This document shows, piece after piece, positions 54,737 to 63,721 of a stretch of DNA of 64,000 bases. Where the stretch lies: positions 1 through 64,000 of the forward strand of contig JAVWMQ010000002.1 in the NCBI GenBank assembly GCA_036637375.1. The letters run 5' to 3'. Position 1 is the stretch's first letter; each line of letters opens with the position of its first letter. Origin of the DNA: JAVWMQ01 sp036637375 (GTDB lineage Bacteria > Bacillota > Clostridia > Peptostreptococcales > Anaerovoracaceae). Below the pieces are notes generated by a model, which did not search any database, had not been told where the DNA came from, and saw only the letters and a program-made list of their open reading frames with translations. The position numbers and the translations under genes are program-made.

Positions 54737-55410
54737 TTTATTACATCCTTTACAACTTCACTTGCGATAATTAACCCTCCCACCGATGGAACAAATGATA
54801 TACTTCCAGGCGGAGAAATGTTTTTTACTGGATCTTCAGTAGAATAAACAACCTTTACGTTTTTAATATCCCGTTTTTTTAGTTCTTTTCTCATGACTTT
54901 TGCCAATGGGCAAATTTTTGTTTTACTAATATCGTCTACCTGTAACATTAACGGATTCATCTTATTTCCAGTTCCCATGGATGAAATTACCATAACATTT
55001 GCAGCTTTTGCCTTTGCTATAATTTCAAGTTTTGCTGTAACAGTATCCACTGCATCAACAACATAGTCGTATTTGGTAAAATCAATCTCATCACTATTCT
55101 CTGGTAAAAAAAACATATCCTTGCATTCGACTTTAATACTCTCATCTATATCACTAATTCGTTCTTTGAAAGCTAATGTTTTAGATTTACCAATTGTATT
55201 TTTTGTGGCAATTATTTGTCTATTAATATTCGTTTCATCAACAGTATCCCCATCAACTAAATCTATTTCTCCAATTCCAGCACGAGCCAAGGCTTCTACA
55301 ACATATCCACCAACGCCACCAACACCAAATACAATCACTTTTGTATTTTTTAGAATATCAATATTTTCCTCGCCAATTAATCTAGCTGTTCTAGTATGTA
55401 TAATCTTCAT
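54718..55410 (-). CDS. tcdA: tRNA threonylcarbamoyladenosine dehydratase
   Basis: An E1-like ATP-dependent enzyme that cyclises t6A37 of tRNA. The 230-residue protein opens HTRTARLIGEENIDIL and has the nucleotide loop FGVGGVGGYVVEALARAG near residue 32, the Arg-finger segment TNINRQIIA, YDYVVDAVDTVTAK near residue 115 and the C-terminal VPSVGGLIIASEVV. This is the TcdA (YgdL/CsdL) branch of the ThiF family. It overlaps recX by 20 nt. Confidence 0.93.
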   Translation of the reverse strand: MKIIHTRTARLIGEENIDILKNTKVIVFGVGGVGGYVVEALARAGIGEIDLVDGDTVDETNINRQIIATKNTIGKSKTLAFKERISDIDESIKVECKDMFFLPENSDEIDFTKYDYVVDAVDTVTAKLEIIAKAKAANVMVISSMGTGNKMNPLMLQVDDISKTKICPLAKVMRKELKKRDIKNVKVVYSTEDPVKNISPPGSISFVPSVGGLIIASEVVKDVIKWGEEH

Positions 55411-55879
55411 TTTTAATCTCTTTCATATATTCCCCAACTATTTCATAAATCAAGTCAGACTTAAAACCTAATGAGTTTAGTCTTCTTCCTAGTTTACTTA
55501 TAGTCTTTTTATCAATCAAATCAACCCTATTCATAGTTTTGGCTGCTTCATCATAAGCAACTTGTTTTTCTATTTCACGTAGATCTCTACCATTTTCATC
55601 TTCAAAAGTATAGCAACCCTGACTTAACACCTCACCTTCAATACCTTTTTGATATAATTCTTGTTTAATTTTTGTCATACCTTTACCTTTACTAAAGGCA
55701 TATCTAAGATATTCACACGTATATGAAACATCATCTAAGTATTTCTTTAATTTTAATGAATCAATTTCACTTAAAATTTCATCTTGGCTATAGCCTTTGC
55801 CCTTTAAATGTTCCTTCATCTCTTTTATCGTTCGACTTCTGCTTGCAAGATATCGTATTGCCACCTCATTAATATCCAT
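55391..55879 (-). CDS. recX: Regulatory protein RecX
   Basis: A 162-residue RecA modulator built of three-helix repeats: AIRYLASRSRTIKEMKEHL, LKKYLDDVSYTCEYLRYAFSKGKG and ELYQKGIEGEVL are the typical segments, with later repeats more divergent. RecX limits RecA filament extension. recA is not in the window. AGGGAG precedes the ATG. It leads a chain of overlapping genes to tcdA and coaB. Confidence 0.9.
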   Translation of the reverse strand: MDINEVAIRYLASRSRTIKEMKEHLKGKGYSQDEILSEIDSLKLKKYLDDVSYTCEYLRYAFSKGKGMTKIKQELYQKGIEGEVLSQGCYTFEDENGRDLREIEKQVAYDEAAKTMNRVDLIDKKTISKLGRRLNSLGFKSDLIYEIVGEYMKEIKNEDYTY

Positions 55880-55965
55880 ATTTTTCTCCCTATTTAATGT
55901 AAATGACCATTTCTCCTAACTAATTATTAAAAATTAAATGGACACTTTTATGTATAATAACAAAC

Positions 55966-56871
55966 TCAATTAATATTTGTTTTTTTTAAATTAATACCAA
56001 TTACACCCACTAAGACCATTATTGTGCATATAATTTGATATGTATAAAAAGGTTCATTTAACATAATAACACCCAGCGATATTGAAATTGCAGTTGACAA
56101 ATTACCAAATATTGAACTTTGCACTGCTTTAAGTTTACTATACATATATCCTGCAATTGTGTTAGTAATTAATATACAAAATACTCCTAAGTATATTGTT
56201 GCAAACAAAAATGTAGGATCTTTAATAGGTTTAAAATATTCACCAATATTGTTATTTATAATTCCTAAAATAATAGTTATTACATTAAATACTATAAATC
56301 CTATAATAACAGTCATTGATGACATTTCAAACGGTCTAAAAACACCTCTATACTTTCTCATCAGTACATTATTTACTGCCATACTTAAAGCTGAAATTAT
56401 TAGAATAATAAAACCAAAAATATTAACCTCGATTCCTGTTGCTCCTTTAATAATCATAACAAGCAAAGCAAAGACTGTCAGAATAGCAAAAAAGTTTTGC
56501 GCTTTTGTGGTCTTTTCATTCAAATAAAATGATGCAATTACTTGAACCATTATAGGTATTGTCGCAAAAATTATAGAACACTCTATTGAAGTTGCAATTA
56601 CTAAGCCTATAGTTTGTAGCAACATAAAACCTATATATGTTGCACCAATCACTAACAGCGGCAATTTGTGTGCATACATTTCTATCTTTTTATTTTTGTT
56701 ACAAATTAAAATAATTATAACTGCCAAGAATGCAAAGTTAAATCTATATGTCAAAATTTGTATAGCTGTCCCAGATGTTACACAAAGCTTAATAGCATAA
56801 AAAGAAAACCCAATTAAAGTCGCAAATATCATACCTGCTAAATATGGTCTTATATTATACTCCTTATGCAT
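55966..56871 (-). CDS. EamA family (DMT) transporter
   Basis: A 301-residue protein with ten TM segments in two EamA repeats (LAGMIFATLIGFSFYAIKL at the start; the second repeat around IFGFIILIISALSMAVNNVLMRKYRG). Export of an amino acid or metabolite is the family theme; the substrate is unknown. GAGGTGA precedes the ATG, inside the 3' end of the PPTase gene (22-nt overlap). A strand-continuous gap of 86 nt separates it from recX. Confidence 0.9.
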   Translation of the reverse strand: MHKEYNIRPYLAGMIFATLIGFSFYAIKLCVTSGTAIQILTYRFNFAFLAVIIILICNKNKKIEMYAHKLPLLVIGATYIGFMLLQTIGLVIATSIECSIIFATIPIMVQVIASFYLNEKTTKAQNFFAILTVFALLVMIIKGATGIEVNIFGFIILIISALSMAVNNVLMRKYRGVFRPFEMSSMTVIIGFIVFNVITIILGIINNNIGEYFKPIKDPTFLFATIYLGVFCILITNTIAGYMYSKLKAVQSSIFGNLSTAISISLGVIMLNEPFYTYQIICTIMVLVGVIGINLKKTNIN

Positions 56872-57422
56872 ACGTCACCTCTTTCACAGCTTGCAACTGC
56901 ACATTTAATATCTAATCCTATTTCAATTTGAGTAAAGTATATTTCCTTGCCATCAGCTATTATTTCATCTATTATTCCATTTCGGTCAGCAAGTTCATAT
57001 TTAGATATTGTTTTTAAAAGTGGAATACCTAAAAGTTTTGTAAGGGCTTCTTTTCTAACCCATAATTCCATAAACCCGTCAGATCCCCATAATTCTACAT
57101 AATGAGTTTCATTTTTCCCAAAATATCGAGCAGCTGTCTTCTCACTGTCTCTAATTATTTTTTCCTCAATATCTACACCAATTAAATCATTTGATACGGC
57201 ACATACAAACAATTCCTTTGAATGGCTTACTGAAAAACAAATAGGTGCATTTCTAAAGTATGGTTTACCTTCAACTGTCCTGTCAATTGTGAAGTCATAA
57301 CTGTCTTTTAATATCAAATTCGTTTCATCGATATACTTTTGAACAGCGCTGTAAATCAATCCTTCTTTATATTCATTGCTTTTGTTTGTACTATTATATC
57401 CTTCATAAAAAAACAAATACAT
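56850..57422 (-). CDS. Sfp-type 4'-phosphopantetheinyl transferase
   Basis: A 190-residue enzyme that moves phosphopantetheine from CoA onto carrier proteins. The motifs are ICFSVSHSKELFVCAVS near residue 68, GVDIEEK near residue 87 (catalytic Asp and Glu) and LWVRKEALTKLLG near residue 130. Its presence alone does not show which carrier it serves, and no NRPS/PKS gene is in the window. I start at the ATG with TAAGGAT; an upstream frame has no site. Confidence 0.9.
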   Translation of the reverse strand: MYLFFYEGYNSTNKSNEYKEGLIYSAVQKYIDETNLILKDSYDFTIDRTVEGKPYFRNAPICFSVSHSKELFVCAVSNDLIGVDIEEKIIRDSEKTAARYFGKNETHYVELWGSDGFMELWVRKEALTKLLGIPLLKTISKYELADRNGIIDEIIADGKEIYFTQIEIGLDIKCAVASCERGDVCIRSII

Positions 57423-57501
57423 TTTTAAATCCTTATCGTCACTAGTAAATACATATCTATAATTATAACAAAAATCAACCTTATCAACAACGAAATGGGC
57501 A

Positions 57502-57534
57502 TAAAAAAAGAGAAAGATAAAAATTATCTTTCTC
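57502..57534 (-). terminator. Terminator of the rarA-ispH/S1 operon
   Basis: GAGAAAGATAA (57510-57520) and TTATCTTTCTC (57524-57534) form an 11-bp stem; on the minus strand it is followed by a run of seven T. Confidence 0.88.
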
Positions 57535-57546
57535 AATGTTTCAAAA

Positions 57547-59484
57547 CTATTCAGCGTCAGCTTCTACAGCTTCTTCTTTAGCTGGAGCTTCAAGAGTTTC
57601 CTTGATGCTTAAGCTAATTCTTTTTCTTTCTCTGTCAATTTCAAGAATCTTTGCAGATACTTCTTCGCCAATTGAAAGTTCATCATTGATGTTTGCAACT
57701 CTCTTATGGTTAACTTCTGAAATGTGAACAAGTCCATCTAAACCTGGTTCTAATTCAACAAAACATCCGTATTCTTTGATCTGAACAACTTTACCTGAAA
57801 CAACCTGACCAATCTGATATTTTTCATCAATAATTGTCCAAGGTTCTGGCTGAGTCTGTTTTAGACCTAAAGAAATCTTACCTTTTTCATTGTTCATTGA
57901 AAGAATCTTAACGTGGATTTTTTCACCAATTTCAAGGATTTCCTGTGGGTGCTTTAATTTACCCCATGAAATTTCTGAAATATGAAGAAGTCCATCTACG
58001 CCACCGATGTCTACAAATGCACCGTAATCAGTAAATCTCATTACAGTTCCTTCTACAACATCACCAACACTGATGCTCTTCCAAATTTCTTCAAGTGCTT
58101 TTTGACGTTCTTCGTTTAACTTAGCTTTGTGTGAGAACACTGCTTTGCCTCTTCTAGCGTCAACTCTAGAAACTTTAACAGATAATGTTTTACCAACAAA
58201 TTCAGATGAATCTTCAACAAATTTATCTGATAACTGTGATAGAGGAATGAAACCCTGCACTTCTTTGTATGCAGCAATAACTCCGCCATTAACCTGTCTA
58301 ACTACTGTTACGTCAATTAAAGCTTTATCATCAAGAGCCTTGTTAATTTCTTCCCAATGCTCGCTTGCTTCTAATTTCTTCTTTGAAAGTAAGATAGTTC
58401 CGTCGCCGTCATCAGTTTTTAGCACTTTAGCTGTGATTTCGTCGCCTTCACTAAACAAATCAGTTAGTTTCTGGTCTCCTTCCAATGTAATTTCGTTAAG
58501 AGGAATAATTCCGTCTTTCTTGCAGCCAAGGTTCACGATAATTTCCTTGTCTGTTACCTGGTGTACTTTACCAGTAACCAGTTCGCCACCTCTAGGTAGT
58601 CTTAATGATTTTTCGATCTCTTCCATGTAATCTAACATAGATTCTTCTTTAGTGATTTTGTCACTCATGTTTGTGGTAACCTCCTTAATTGCGATTTCGG
58701 GTGTCGATGCGCCCGCCGCTAGACCTATTCTATTATATTTTTGCACATCTTTCAATGGTAAATTTAAAATATCTGTAATAAAATACGCTTTTTTGCATGT
58801 TTTTTTTGCGATTTCATATAATTTACGACTATTTGACGAATTCTCGTCTCCAATCACAAGCATTACATCAACTTTTTTTGCAGTCTCTAGGCAACCATTT
58901 TGCCTTTTGCTAGTTGCATTACAAATTGTATTTTTGTATTCTACAGACTCATTGTCCTTAATAAGCATATCCAAAACATTATCAAAAGTGGATTTTTTTA
59001 TTGTTGTTTGTGCCACAACAAATAAATTTTCTTTTTTTATATGTTTTGGTTCAGATAGTACAATAGCTTCTCCATTACACCAACCATTTATCCCTATAAC
59101 CTCTGGATGTTTTTCATCACCAACAATTACAATTTGTTTTTTATTTAGATATTCTTTCTTTACTATATTATGAATCTTCTTTACATTTGGACAGGTGGCA
59201 TCATATAGAATTAACCCTTTAGCTTCTGCCTCATTATAATAATTTTCTCCAACACCATGAGATCTAATAATTACAATATCACCCGAACTTGCCTCATCTA
59301 TGGATTCAATTATACCTATGCCTTTTGCTTTCAAATCATCTGTAACCATTTTGTTGTGAATTATAGGACCATATGTAAATAATTTTTTATCTTTATTATT
59401 CTCAGCAAGCTCTACTGCCATATCGATAGCATTTTTAACACCAAAGCAAAATCCTGAGTGCGGTGCTCTTATTATTTCTCTCAT
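57547..59484 (-). CDS. ispH: IspH-ribosomal protein S1 fusion
   Basis: A 645-residue bifunctional protein. Residues 1 to about 285 are IspH (4-hydroxy-3-methylbut-2-enyl diphosphate reductase of the non-mevalonate isoprenoid pathway), with 4Fe-4S cysteines in SGFCFGVKNA (Cys13), DATCPNV (near 97) and ICNATS (near 195). Residues about 300-625 are four S1 RNA-binding domains (GxVxxVxxxExxVxLG; GFIPLSQLS; YGAFVDIGGVDGLLHISEIS; YGCFVELEPGLDGLVHISEV). This fusion is known from Clostridia. Its ATG overlaps the rarA stop (ATGA). A terminator follows. Confidence 0.96.
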   Translation of the reverse strand: MREIIRAPHSGFCFGVKNAIDMAVELAENNKDKKLFTYGPIIHNKMVTDDLKAKGIGIIESIDEASSGDIVIIRSHGVGENYYNEAEAKGLILYDATCPNVKKIHNIVKKEYLNKKQIVIVGDEKHPEVIGINGWCNGEAIVLSEPKHIKKENLFVVAQTTIKKSTFDNVLDMLIKDNESVEYKNTICNATSKRQNGCLETAKKVDVMLVIGDENSSNSRKLYEIAKKTCKKAYFITDILNLPLKDVQKYNRIGLAAGASTPEIAIKEVTTNMSDKITKEESMLDYMEEIEKSLRLPRGGELVTGKVHQVTDKEIIVNLGCKKDGIIPLNEITLEGDQKLTDLFSEGDEITAKVLKTDDGDGTILLSKKKLEASEHWEEINKALDDKALIDVTVVRQVNGGVIAAYKEVQGFIPLSQLSDKFVEDSSEFVGKTLSVKVSRVDARRGKAVFSHKAKLNEERQKALEEIWKSISVGDVVEGTVMRFTDYGAFVDIGGVDGLLHISEISWGKLKHPQEILEIGEKIHVKILSMNNEKGKISLGLKQTQPEPWTIIDEKYQIGQVVSGKVVQIKEYGCFVELEPGLDGLVHISEVNHKRVANINDELSIGEEVSAKILEIDRERKRISLSIKETLEAPAKEEAVEADAE

Positions 59485-60755
59485 TTTAATCCTTTCAATT
59501 CTTCCAAATACTTTTTAAACGATTTTTCATTACCGTTATTAGTTGGCTTATAATATTCAACGTGATTATTATATAAATTATCTGGCAAGTACTGTTGTTT
59601 AACGTATCCACCATAAGCATGAGGATATTTATATTCAACTCCAATACCTCTATCTTTTGCGCCTTTGTAATGTCCATCTTTGAGATGAAGAGGCACATCA
59701 TCAATATTCATATTTTTGATATCATTTTTTGCCACAAGTAATGCCTCATAGACTTTATTTGACTTAGGGCTAGAAGCCATCAATATAACCGCTTCCGCTA
59801 GAGGAATCTCTGCCTCGGGATATCCTATCATTAGGGCTGCATTTACACACGAGGTAACTATTGAAATAGCTTGTGGATATGCAAGTCCAACATCCTCACT
59901 TGCAATTACCATTAATCTTCGCCCTATCATCTGTATATCAGCTCCGCCCTCAAATAATCTTGCCAAATAATGAATTGATGCATTGGGGTCTGATCCTCGA
60001 ATAGATTTTTGCAAAGCTGAAAGCAGATTATATTTATCTTCACTTCTGTCATAAAAAAGTGTTCTTTGTTGTGTTGCCTCTTCAATAACTTTCAAGTCAA
60101 TAGTTTTATCATCATTTAGATTGTCAATTATAAAACCTAATGTATCAAGTGCAATTCTTCCGTCTCCATTGCACATATTTGCCAAAACATTCAAAGATTC
60201 CATATCATAAGCAATATTTATATTACCAAAGCCAAGTTCTTTATCATTAATAGTTCTAAGCAACATTTGAACAATATCCTCTGATGTGTGTCTTTTAAAT
60301 TCATAAATGCTTCTAACCCTACTTAAAATTGCATTGTTCACAGCAAAATAAGGGTTTTCTGTTGTACTCCCAATAAATTTCAAAACCCCTTCTTCTAATG
60401 CTTTTAATAATGAATCTTGCTGTAGTTTGTTCCACCTATGAAACTCATCCACATATAAATATGTCGTTTCTTTCTGTAATCCAAAAAATTTAAGCTTCGC
60501 TCTATCAATTAATTCCTTTAATTCTTTTGTACCTGTTGTTGACGCATTAATCTCAATGAAATCTCCGTCCATTTCCCTTGCAATAATTCTAGCTAAGGTT
60601 GTTTTTCCAGTACCTGAAGGTCCATAAAATATTGCAGAATCAAATGTTTTATTTTTTATTGAAGTATACAAAAGAGAATCTTTATATAAAAAGTGTCTTT
60701 GCCCTACAAAGTCTTCAAGTTTGTAAGGGCGCATTTTTGTTGATAGTGGAATCAT
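59481..60755 (-). CDS. rarA: Replication-associated recombination protein RarA
   Basis: A 424-residue AAA+ ATPase acting at stalled replication forks. Walker A is FYGPSGTGKTTLARI near residue 46, Walker B is YLYVDEFHRWNKLQQDSLL (an E-F-H-R variant), sensor 1 is IGSTTENPYFAVN and the C-terminal segment KSIRGSDPNASIHYLARLFEGG is diagnostic of RarA/MgsA. I start at the ATG with AAAAGGAG; a longer upstream frame lacks a site. A good promoter lies 60 nt upstream. Confidence 0.96.
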   Translation of the reverse strand: MIPLSTKMRPYKLEDFVGQRHFLYKDSLLYTSIKNKTFDSAIFYGPSGTGKTTLARIIAREMDGDFIEINASTTGTKELKELIDRAKLKFFGLQKETTYLYVDEFHRWNKLQQDSLLKALEEGVLKFIGSTTENPYFAVNNAILSRVRSIYEFKRHTSEDIVQMLLRTINDKELGFGNINIAYDMESLNVLANMCNGDGRIALDTLGFIIDNLNDDKTIDLKVIEEATQQRTLFYDRSEDKYNLLSALQKSIRGSDPNASIHYLARLFEGGADIQMIGRRLMVIASEDVGLAYPQAISIVTSCVNAALMIGYPEAEIPLAEAVILMASSPKSNKVYEALLVAKNDIKNMNIDDVPLHLKDGHYKGAKDRGIGVEYKYPHAYGGYVKQQYLPDNLYNNHVEYYKPTNNGNEKSFKKYLEELKGLK

Positions 60756-60814
60756 TTTGCTCCTTTTCCCTATATTAAGTAAAATTTCTTCATTTTTTTT
60801 AAATAACAAATGTA

Positions 60815-60843
60815 ATTATAAACTATTTTTACTTTTTTCTCAA
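60815..60843 (-). promoter_or_regulatory. rarA promoter
   Basis: On the minus strand TTGAGA (60838-60843), a 17-nt spacer and perfect TATAAT (60815-60820). Confidence 0.78.
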
Positions 60844-60850
60844 CAAAAGA

Positions 60851-60879
60851 TGGACAAAGCATAGGTTATACTCTATAAT
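60851..60879 (+). promoter_or_regulatory. Promoter of the zinc-ribbon gene
   Basis: TGGACA (60851-60856), a 17-nt spacer and perfect TATAAT (60874-60879), leaving an unusually long leader of about 120 nt before the gene. Confidence 0.72.
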
Positions 60880-61005
60880 GAAACAGTATACTTAATAAAT
60901 ATGGGATTAACTTATCGCAGCAGTTCATTTACTCTATCGAAAACTTGGCCCTATACTATTTAAGAAACAGAAATATAATTCAAATTTATGATGGAGGAAA
61001 AAATC

Positions 61006-61164
61006 ATGGAAGACAAAACATTAGTATGCGTAGACTGCGGTCAGGAATTCACTTTTACAGCTGGAGAACAGGAATTTTACAAAGAAAGAGGTTTCGATAA
61101 CGAACCAAAGAGATGTAAAGACTGTAGAGACAAACGTAAAAACGAAAGAAGAAACAATAGATAG
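61006..61164 (+). CDS. Small zinc-ribbon protein
   Basis: A 52-residue protein with two Cys pairs: CVDCGQEF near residue 8 and CKDCRDKRK near residue 37, matching the small 'probable zinc-ribbon' (zf-trcl) family found across Firmicutes. The C-terminus is Lys/Arg-rich, so nucleic-acid or ribosome binding is plausible. The ATG has a perfect GGAGGA. Promoter, gene and terminator form a complete single-gene unit. Function unknown. Confidence 0.9.
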   Translation: MEDKTLVCVDCGQEFTFTAGEQEFYKERGFDNEPKRCKDCRDKRKNERRNNR

Positions 61165-61171
61165 TTTTTTA

Positions 61172-61203
61172 GGGTTATACTTATGTATAACCCTTTTCTT
61201 TTA
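61172..61203 (+). terminator. Terminator of the zinc-ribbon gene
   Basis: GGGTTATAC (61172-61180) and GTATAACCC (61185-61193) around TTAT, followed by TTTTCTTTT. Confidence 0.9.
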
Positions 61204-61205
61204 CA

Positions 61206-61736
61206 TTAAATGCCGCAGCGGTGAATGTTTCTTCGCTGATTACGCACATATAGTAGTAATTCTGCAATATTTTGATTAAACAACTCTAAGTTTTCAATAA
61301 TGCAATCTAAGTATTCACATGTTTCCTCACTTGCAGATAATTTCAACTCCTTAACAAACCCTATCAAATGGCTTTGTAATGTCCCAACCTCTATTGGAAC
61401 AAAAGCAATTTTGACATCCTTTCTTTTTAGGTTATAATACACTGTATCAACACTAAGTTCCACCCTATTACTCCTAATTAAAAATTCAGTTGTTTTATTT
61501 AATGTAATCAGGGTTTTTTCAAGAATCTCAAACACCTCGTTATTTGTTTCTGGCTTTAGCTCTCTTATTGATGCATATCCACTACAATCATAGATTACAT
61601 TCCTCTTATTATTGTAAAATGAAAACGACATAGGTATTGCAAAATCACATAACCCTGAAGTTAAAACCTTTTCTTCAAAAGGTTTTATATTTTCATATGG
61701 CATCTCTAGCTTAAACTCTTTTTCTCTCAAATTCAT
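61206..61736 (-). CDS. DUF6382-like protein
   Basis: A 176-residue soluble protein. Its pattern (LTSGLCDFAIPMSFSFYNN, IYDCSGYASIRE, LKRKDVKIAFVPIEVG, then a helical C-terminus) resembles the DUF6382 domain, which in Clostridia often precedes an FHA domain in pilus-related loci. No FHA domain follows here. I start at the ATG with GGAAGGAG; a second ATG five codons upstream abuts the preceding stop. It is the last gene of the Tad-like cluster. Identification is by memory of the motif order. Confidence 0.6.
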   Translation of the reverse strand: MNLREKEFKLEMPYENIKPFEEKVLTSGLCDFAIPMSFSFYNNKRNVIYDCSGYASIRELKPETNNEVFEILEKTLITLNKTTEFLIRSNRVELSVDTVYYNLKRKDVKIAFVPIEVGTLQSHLIGFVKELKLSASEETCEYLDCIIENLELFNQNIAELLLYVRNQRRNIHRCGI

Positions 61737-61751
61737 AATCGCTCCTTCCAT

Positions 61752-62516
61752 TTACTTGCCACCACATTTTAAGCAAGGCAAATAGCCTTTTTCAATTGCA
61801 ATAAATTTTTCTATATTTACAGTGAATTTTTCTATTGTAGTGCAATTCGCCTTGTGATATACTCCCCCATATTTAAGGAAGCAGTACACCACACTACCTG
61901 TAGTTAAATTATGAGAATCACATAAGGCACACGCCTTATAATTTTTTTTGATATTTTCGTCAAGTATTAGTTGTGTTTCATGAGCCTTGACAAAGGTACA
62001 GTTTTTGCCATGATACTTTTTCCCATCTTGAGGGAAGATATAAACAATGTATGATTCTCCATCACTTTCCATTTCTTCAAACGACATCGGGCTTCCACGT
62101 TCATTATCTCCAATAAACCCTCTACCTAAGATTTGATTTTGTATTGTAAATTCCCTACCAAGTTTTAACGGCATTTTTGACTTCATAACAGTTTCATTTG
62201 CAATTTCAATTAATCCATTATTAAAATTATTTCCATACAAATATCTAAATCTTTTAATCCTTGTTTCATCCACATGTGTATTTTCATTTTTAATACGACT
62301 TTCAATTTTAAATGGCAAAACAAGATCTTTCTTTATCGAATAAGAGCCAATCATGGACAACTTAATTTCATCGGACATAATATGCATGACTTTTTCTTCT
62401 GTACTTGTAACCTTCATTAAATATCCAACACTTAGAATTGCAACGATAACAACCGGTAATATAATAGATACTTCTACCAAATAATGTCCACTTTTAGTAT
62501 TTTTCTTCATATTCAT
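61752..62516 (-). CDS. TadE-like prepilin with two Cys/His modules
   Basis: A 254-residue protein. The N-terminus SGHYLVEVSIILPVVIVAIL fits a prepilin-type signal, with cleavage after Gly10 and Glu at +5, then one TM helix, as in TadE-like pseudopilins. Residues about 168-251 hold two copies of Y-H-x3-C-x22-C-x2-C: Y168/H169/C173/C196/C199 and Y220/H221/C225/C248/C251. Each could bind zinc or another metal with one His and three Cys. The identical spacing shows an internal duplication. I start at the ATG with GGAAAG. It overlaps the DUF5702-like gene by 23 nt. Confidence 0.75.
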   Translation of the reverse strand: MNMKKNTKSGHYLVEVSIILPVVIVAILSVGYLMKVTSTEEKVMHIMSDEIKLSMIGSYSIKKDLVLPFKIESRIKNENTHVDETRIKRFRYLYGNNFNNGLIEIANETVMKSKMPLKLGREFTIQNQILGRGFIGDNERGSPMSFEEMESDGESYIVYIFPQDGKKYHGKNCTFVKAHETQLILDENIKKNYKACALCDSHNLTTGSVVYCFLKYGGVYHKANCTTIEKFTVNIEKFIAIEKGYLPCLKCGGK

Positions 62517-63720
62517 AGTTCTTTCCATTTACATTTAAATTGAAATAGAATCCTGTATTAGCTGCTTTAATCAAAAACCCTTTGTCTTTTGTTCCTTGTA
62601 AATTTATCTGCATCAAATCCATCATTCTAACTAATTTAGTATCACTATCTACAAAATGTAACAAAAGTTTTAAATATCCTTTGTAGTTAAGTCCAGACTT
62701 GTTCTTTGTATCAATAAATCCATTTTTGTTGCTATTTATTGAAGACTCCAGATCTATAGCCCAATTCATTTTAGTTTTATATATAGGAACTTTCTTTCGA
62801 TTTACCAATAATTTAAAATCATTATGTGCTTCGGCTAATGCCCAGCCTTCCATTAATATAAGTTCTGTGCCAATAGCTGCAGGCCCTGGTGTCATTAAAA
62901 GAGCTAAACTTTTTATCTCCGCCATCATTTTAGGATCACTTTTTATATATAGTAAGTTTAATAAATTCCTTACCATAATAATTTTTCTTTTCACTTTCAA
63001 AAAATTTCCATAATCGCTTTGTTTCCCTGCAATTAGATACTCAATTTCATTTGCAAAAAATGTATCTTTTTTATAAGTTTTTCCACCATTACCGCAAACG
63101 TTAAAAAAATAATTTTCCAAAAGAAGTTCATCCCCAATTGTAGTAAATATACTTTCAAGCCCATTAATGTTCTCTTTGAATTTTGAAATTATGTTATCAT
63201 TAACACTAATTTCTCTTGAAGGCAAACTATTTATTACACTTGAATTTTTTATTATCCCATCTCTCATTTCACCAATAACCTGTTTCCCCGTTATTATAAA
63301 ATCTGCAGTTTCATCTTTTTCTATTAAAGATTTCGCAATTAGATATTTACTATATTCAATAATCTCTTTTTTAAATACATTAAGATTTGATAATTCAAAG
63401 TCACTTGTATCACTTTCAACTCCTCTTATTTTTAGAGTTTCCTTTTCATCTAATGAATTATTAACATAATACAATACTTTCTCTGAAATCTCTGGCGGTA
63501 AGCCTGAAAAAGCAAATATACCATAATCATCCTTTAATTTACTATTGTACTCCGATAAAATAGATCTTCCACTCACAGATGCAACACTATTTACATATGC
63601 AACTTCACAACTATGTTTTGTTTCCTTGATAAAAGTAAACGTTAGTAAGAACATTGACATTAATACAATTCCCAAAAAAACAGTTATACTCCCCTTCTTG
63701 GATTTAATAATATTATTCAT
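62494..63720 (-). CDS. DUF5702-like TadE/G-type protein
   Basis: A 408-residue protein with an N-terminal hydrophobic segment directly after SKKGSITVFLGIVLM, then a long extracytoplasmic part. The order of features (VNSVASVSGRSILSEYNSKLKDDYGIFAF; LLMTPGPAAIGTELILMEGWALAEAHNDFKLL) matches the DUF5702 family found in Tad-type loci. It is likely an exported pilus-associated protein. The ATG lies just after the stop of the upstream partial gene and has only a weak site; a GTG three codons upstream is also possible. Confidence 0.75.
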   Translation of the reverse strand: MNNIIKSKKGSITVFLGIVLMSMFLLTFTFIKETKHSCEVAYVNSVASVSGRSILSEYNSKLKDDYGIFAFSGLPPEISEKVLYYVNNSLDEKETLKIRGVESDTSDFELSNLNVFKKEIIEYSKYLIAKSLIEKDETADFIITGKQVIGEMRDGIIKNSSVINSLPSREISVNDNIISKFKENINGLESIFTTIGDELLLENYFFNVCGNGGKTYKKDTFFANEIEYLIAGKQSDYGNFLKVKRKIIMVRNLLNLLYIKSDPKMMAEIKSLALLMTPGPAAIGTELILMEGWALAEAHNDFKLLVNRKKVPIYKTKMNWAIDLESSINSNKNGFIDTKNKSGLNYKGYLKLLLHFVDSDTKLVRMMDLMQINLQGTKDKGFLIKAANTGFYFNLNVNGKNYEYEEKY

Positions 63721-63721
63721 A

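Noticed and set aside
58127..59173. Two antisense open frames over the IspH-S1 gene
   Set aside because: Both lie opposite well-conserved IspH and S1 motifs and lack ribosome-binding sites.
60901..60963. 20-codon frame in the leader of the zinc-ribbon gene
   Set aside because: No Shine-Dalgarno site and no support beyond an open frame; kept only as part of the leader observation.
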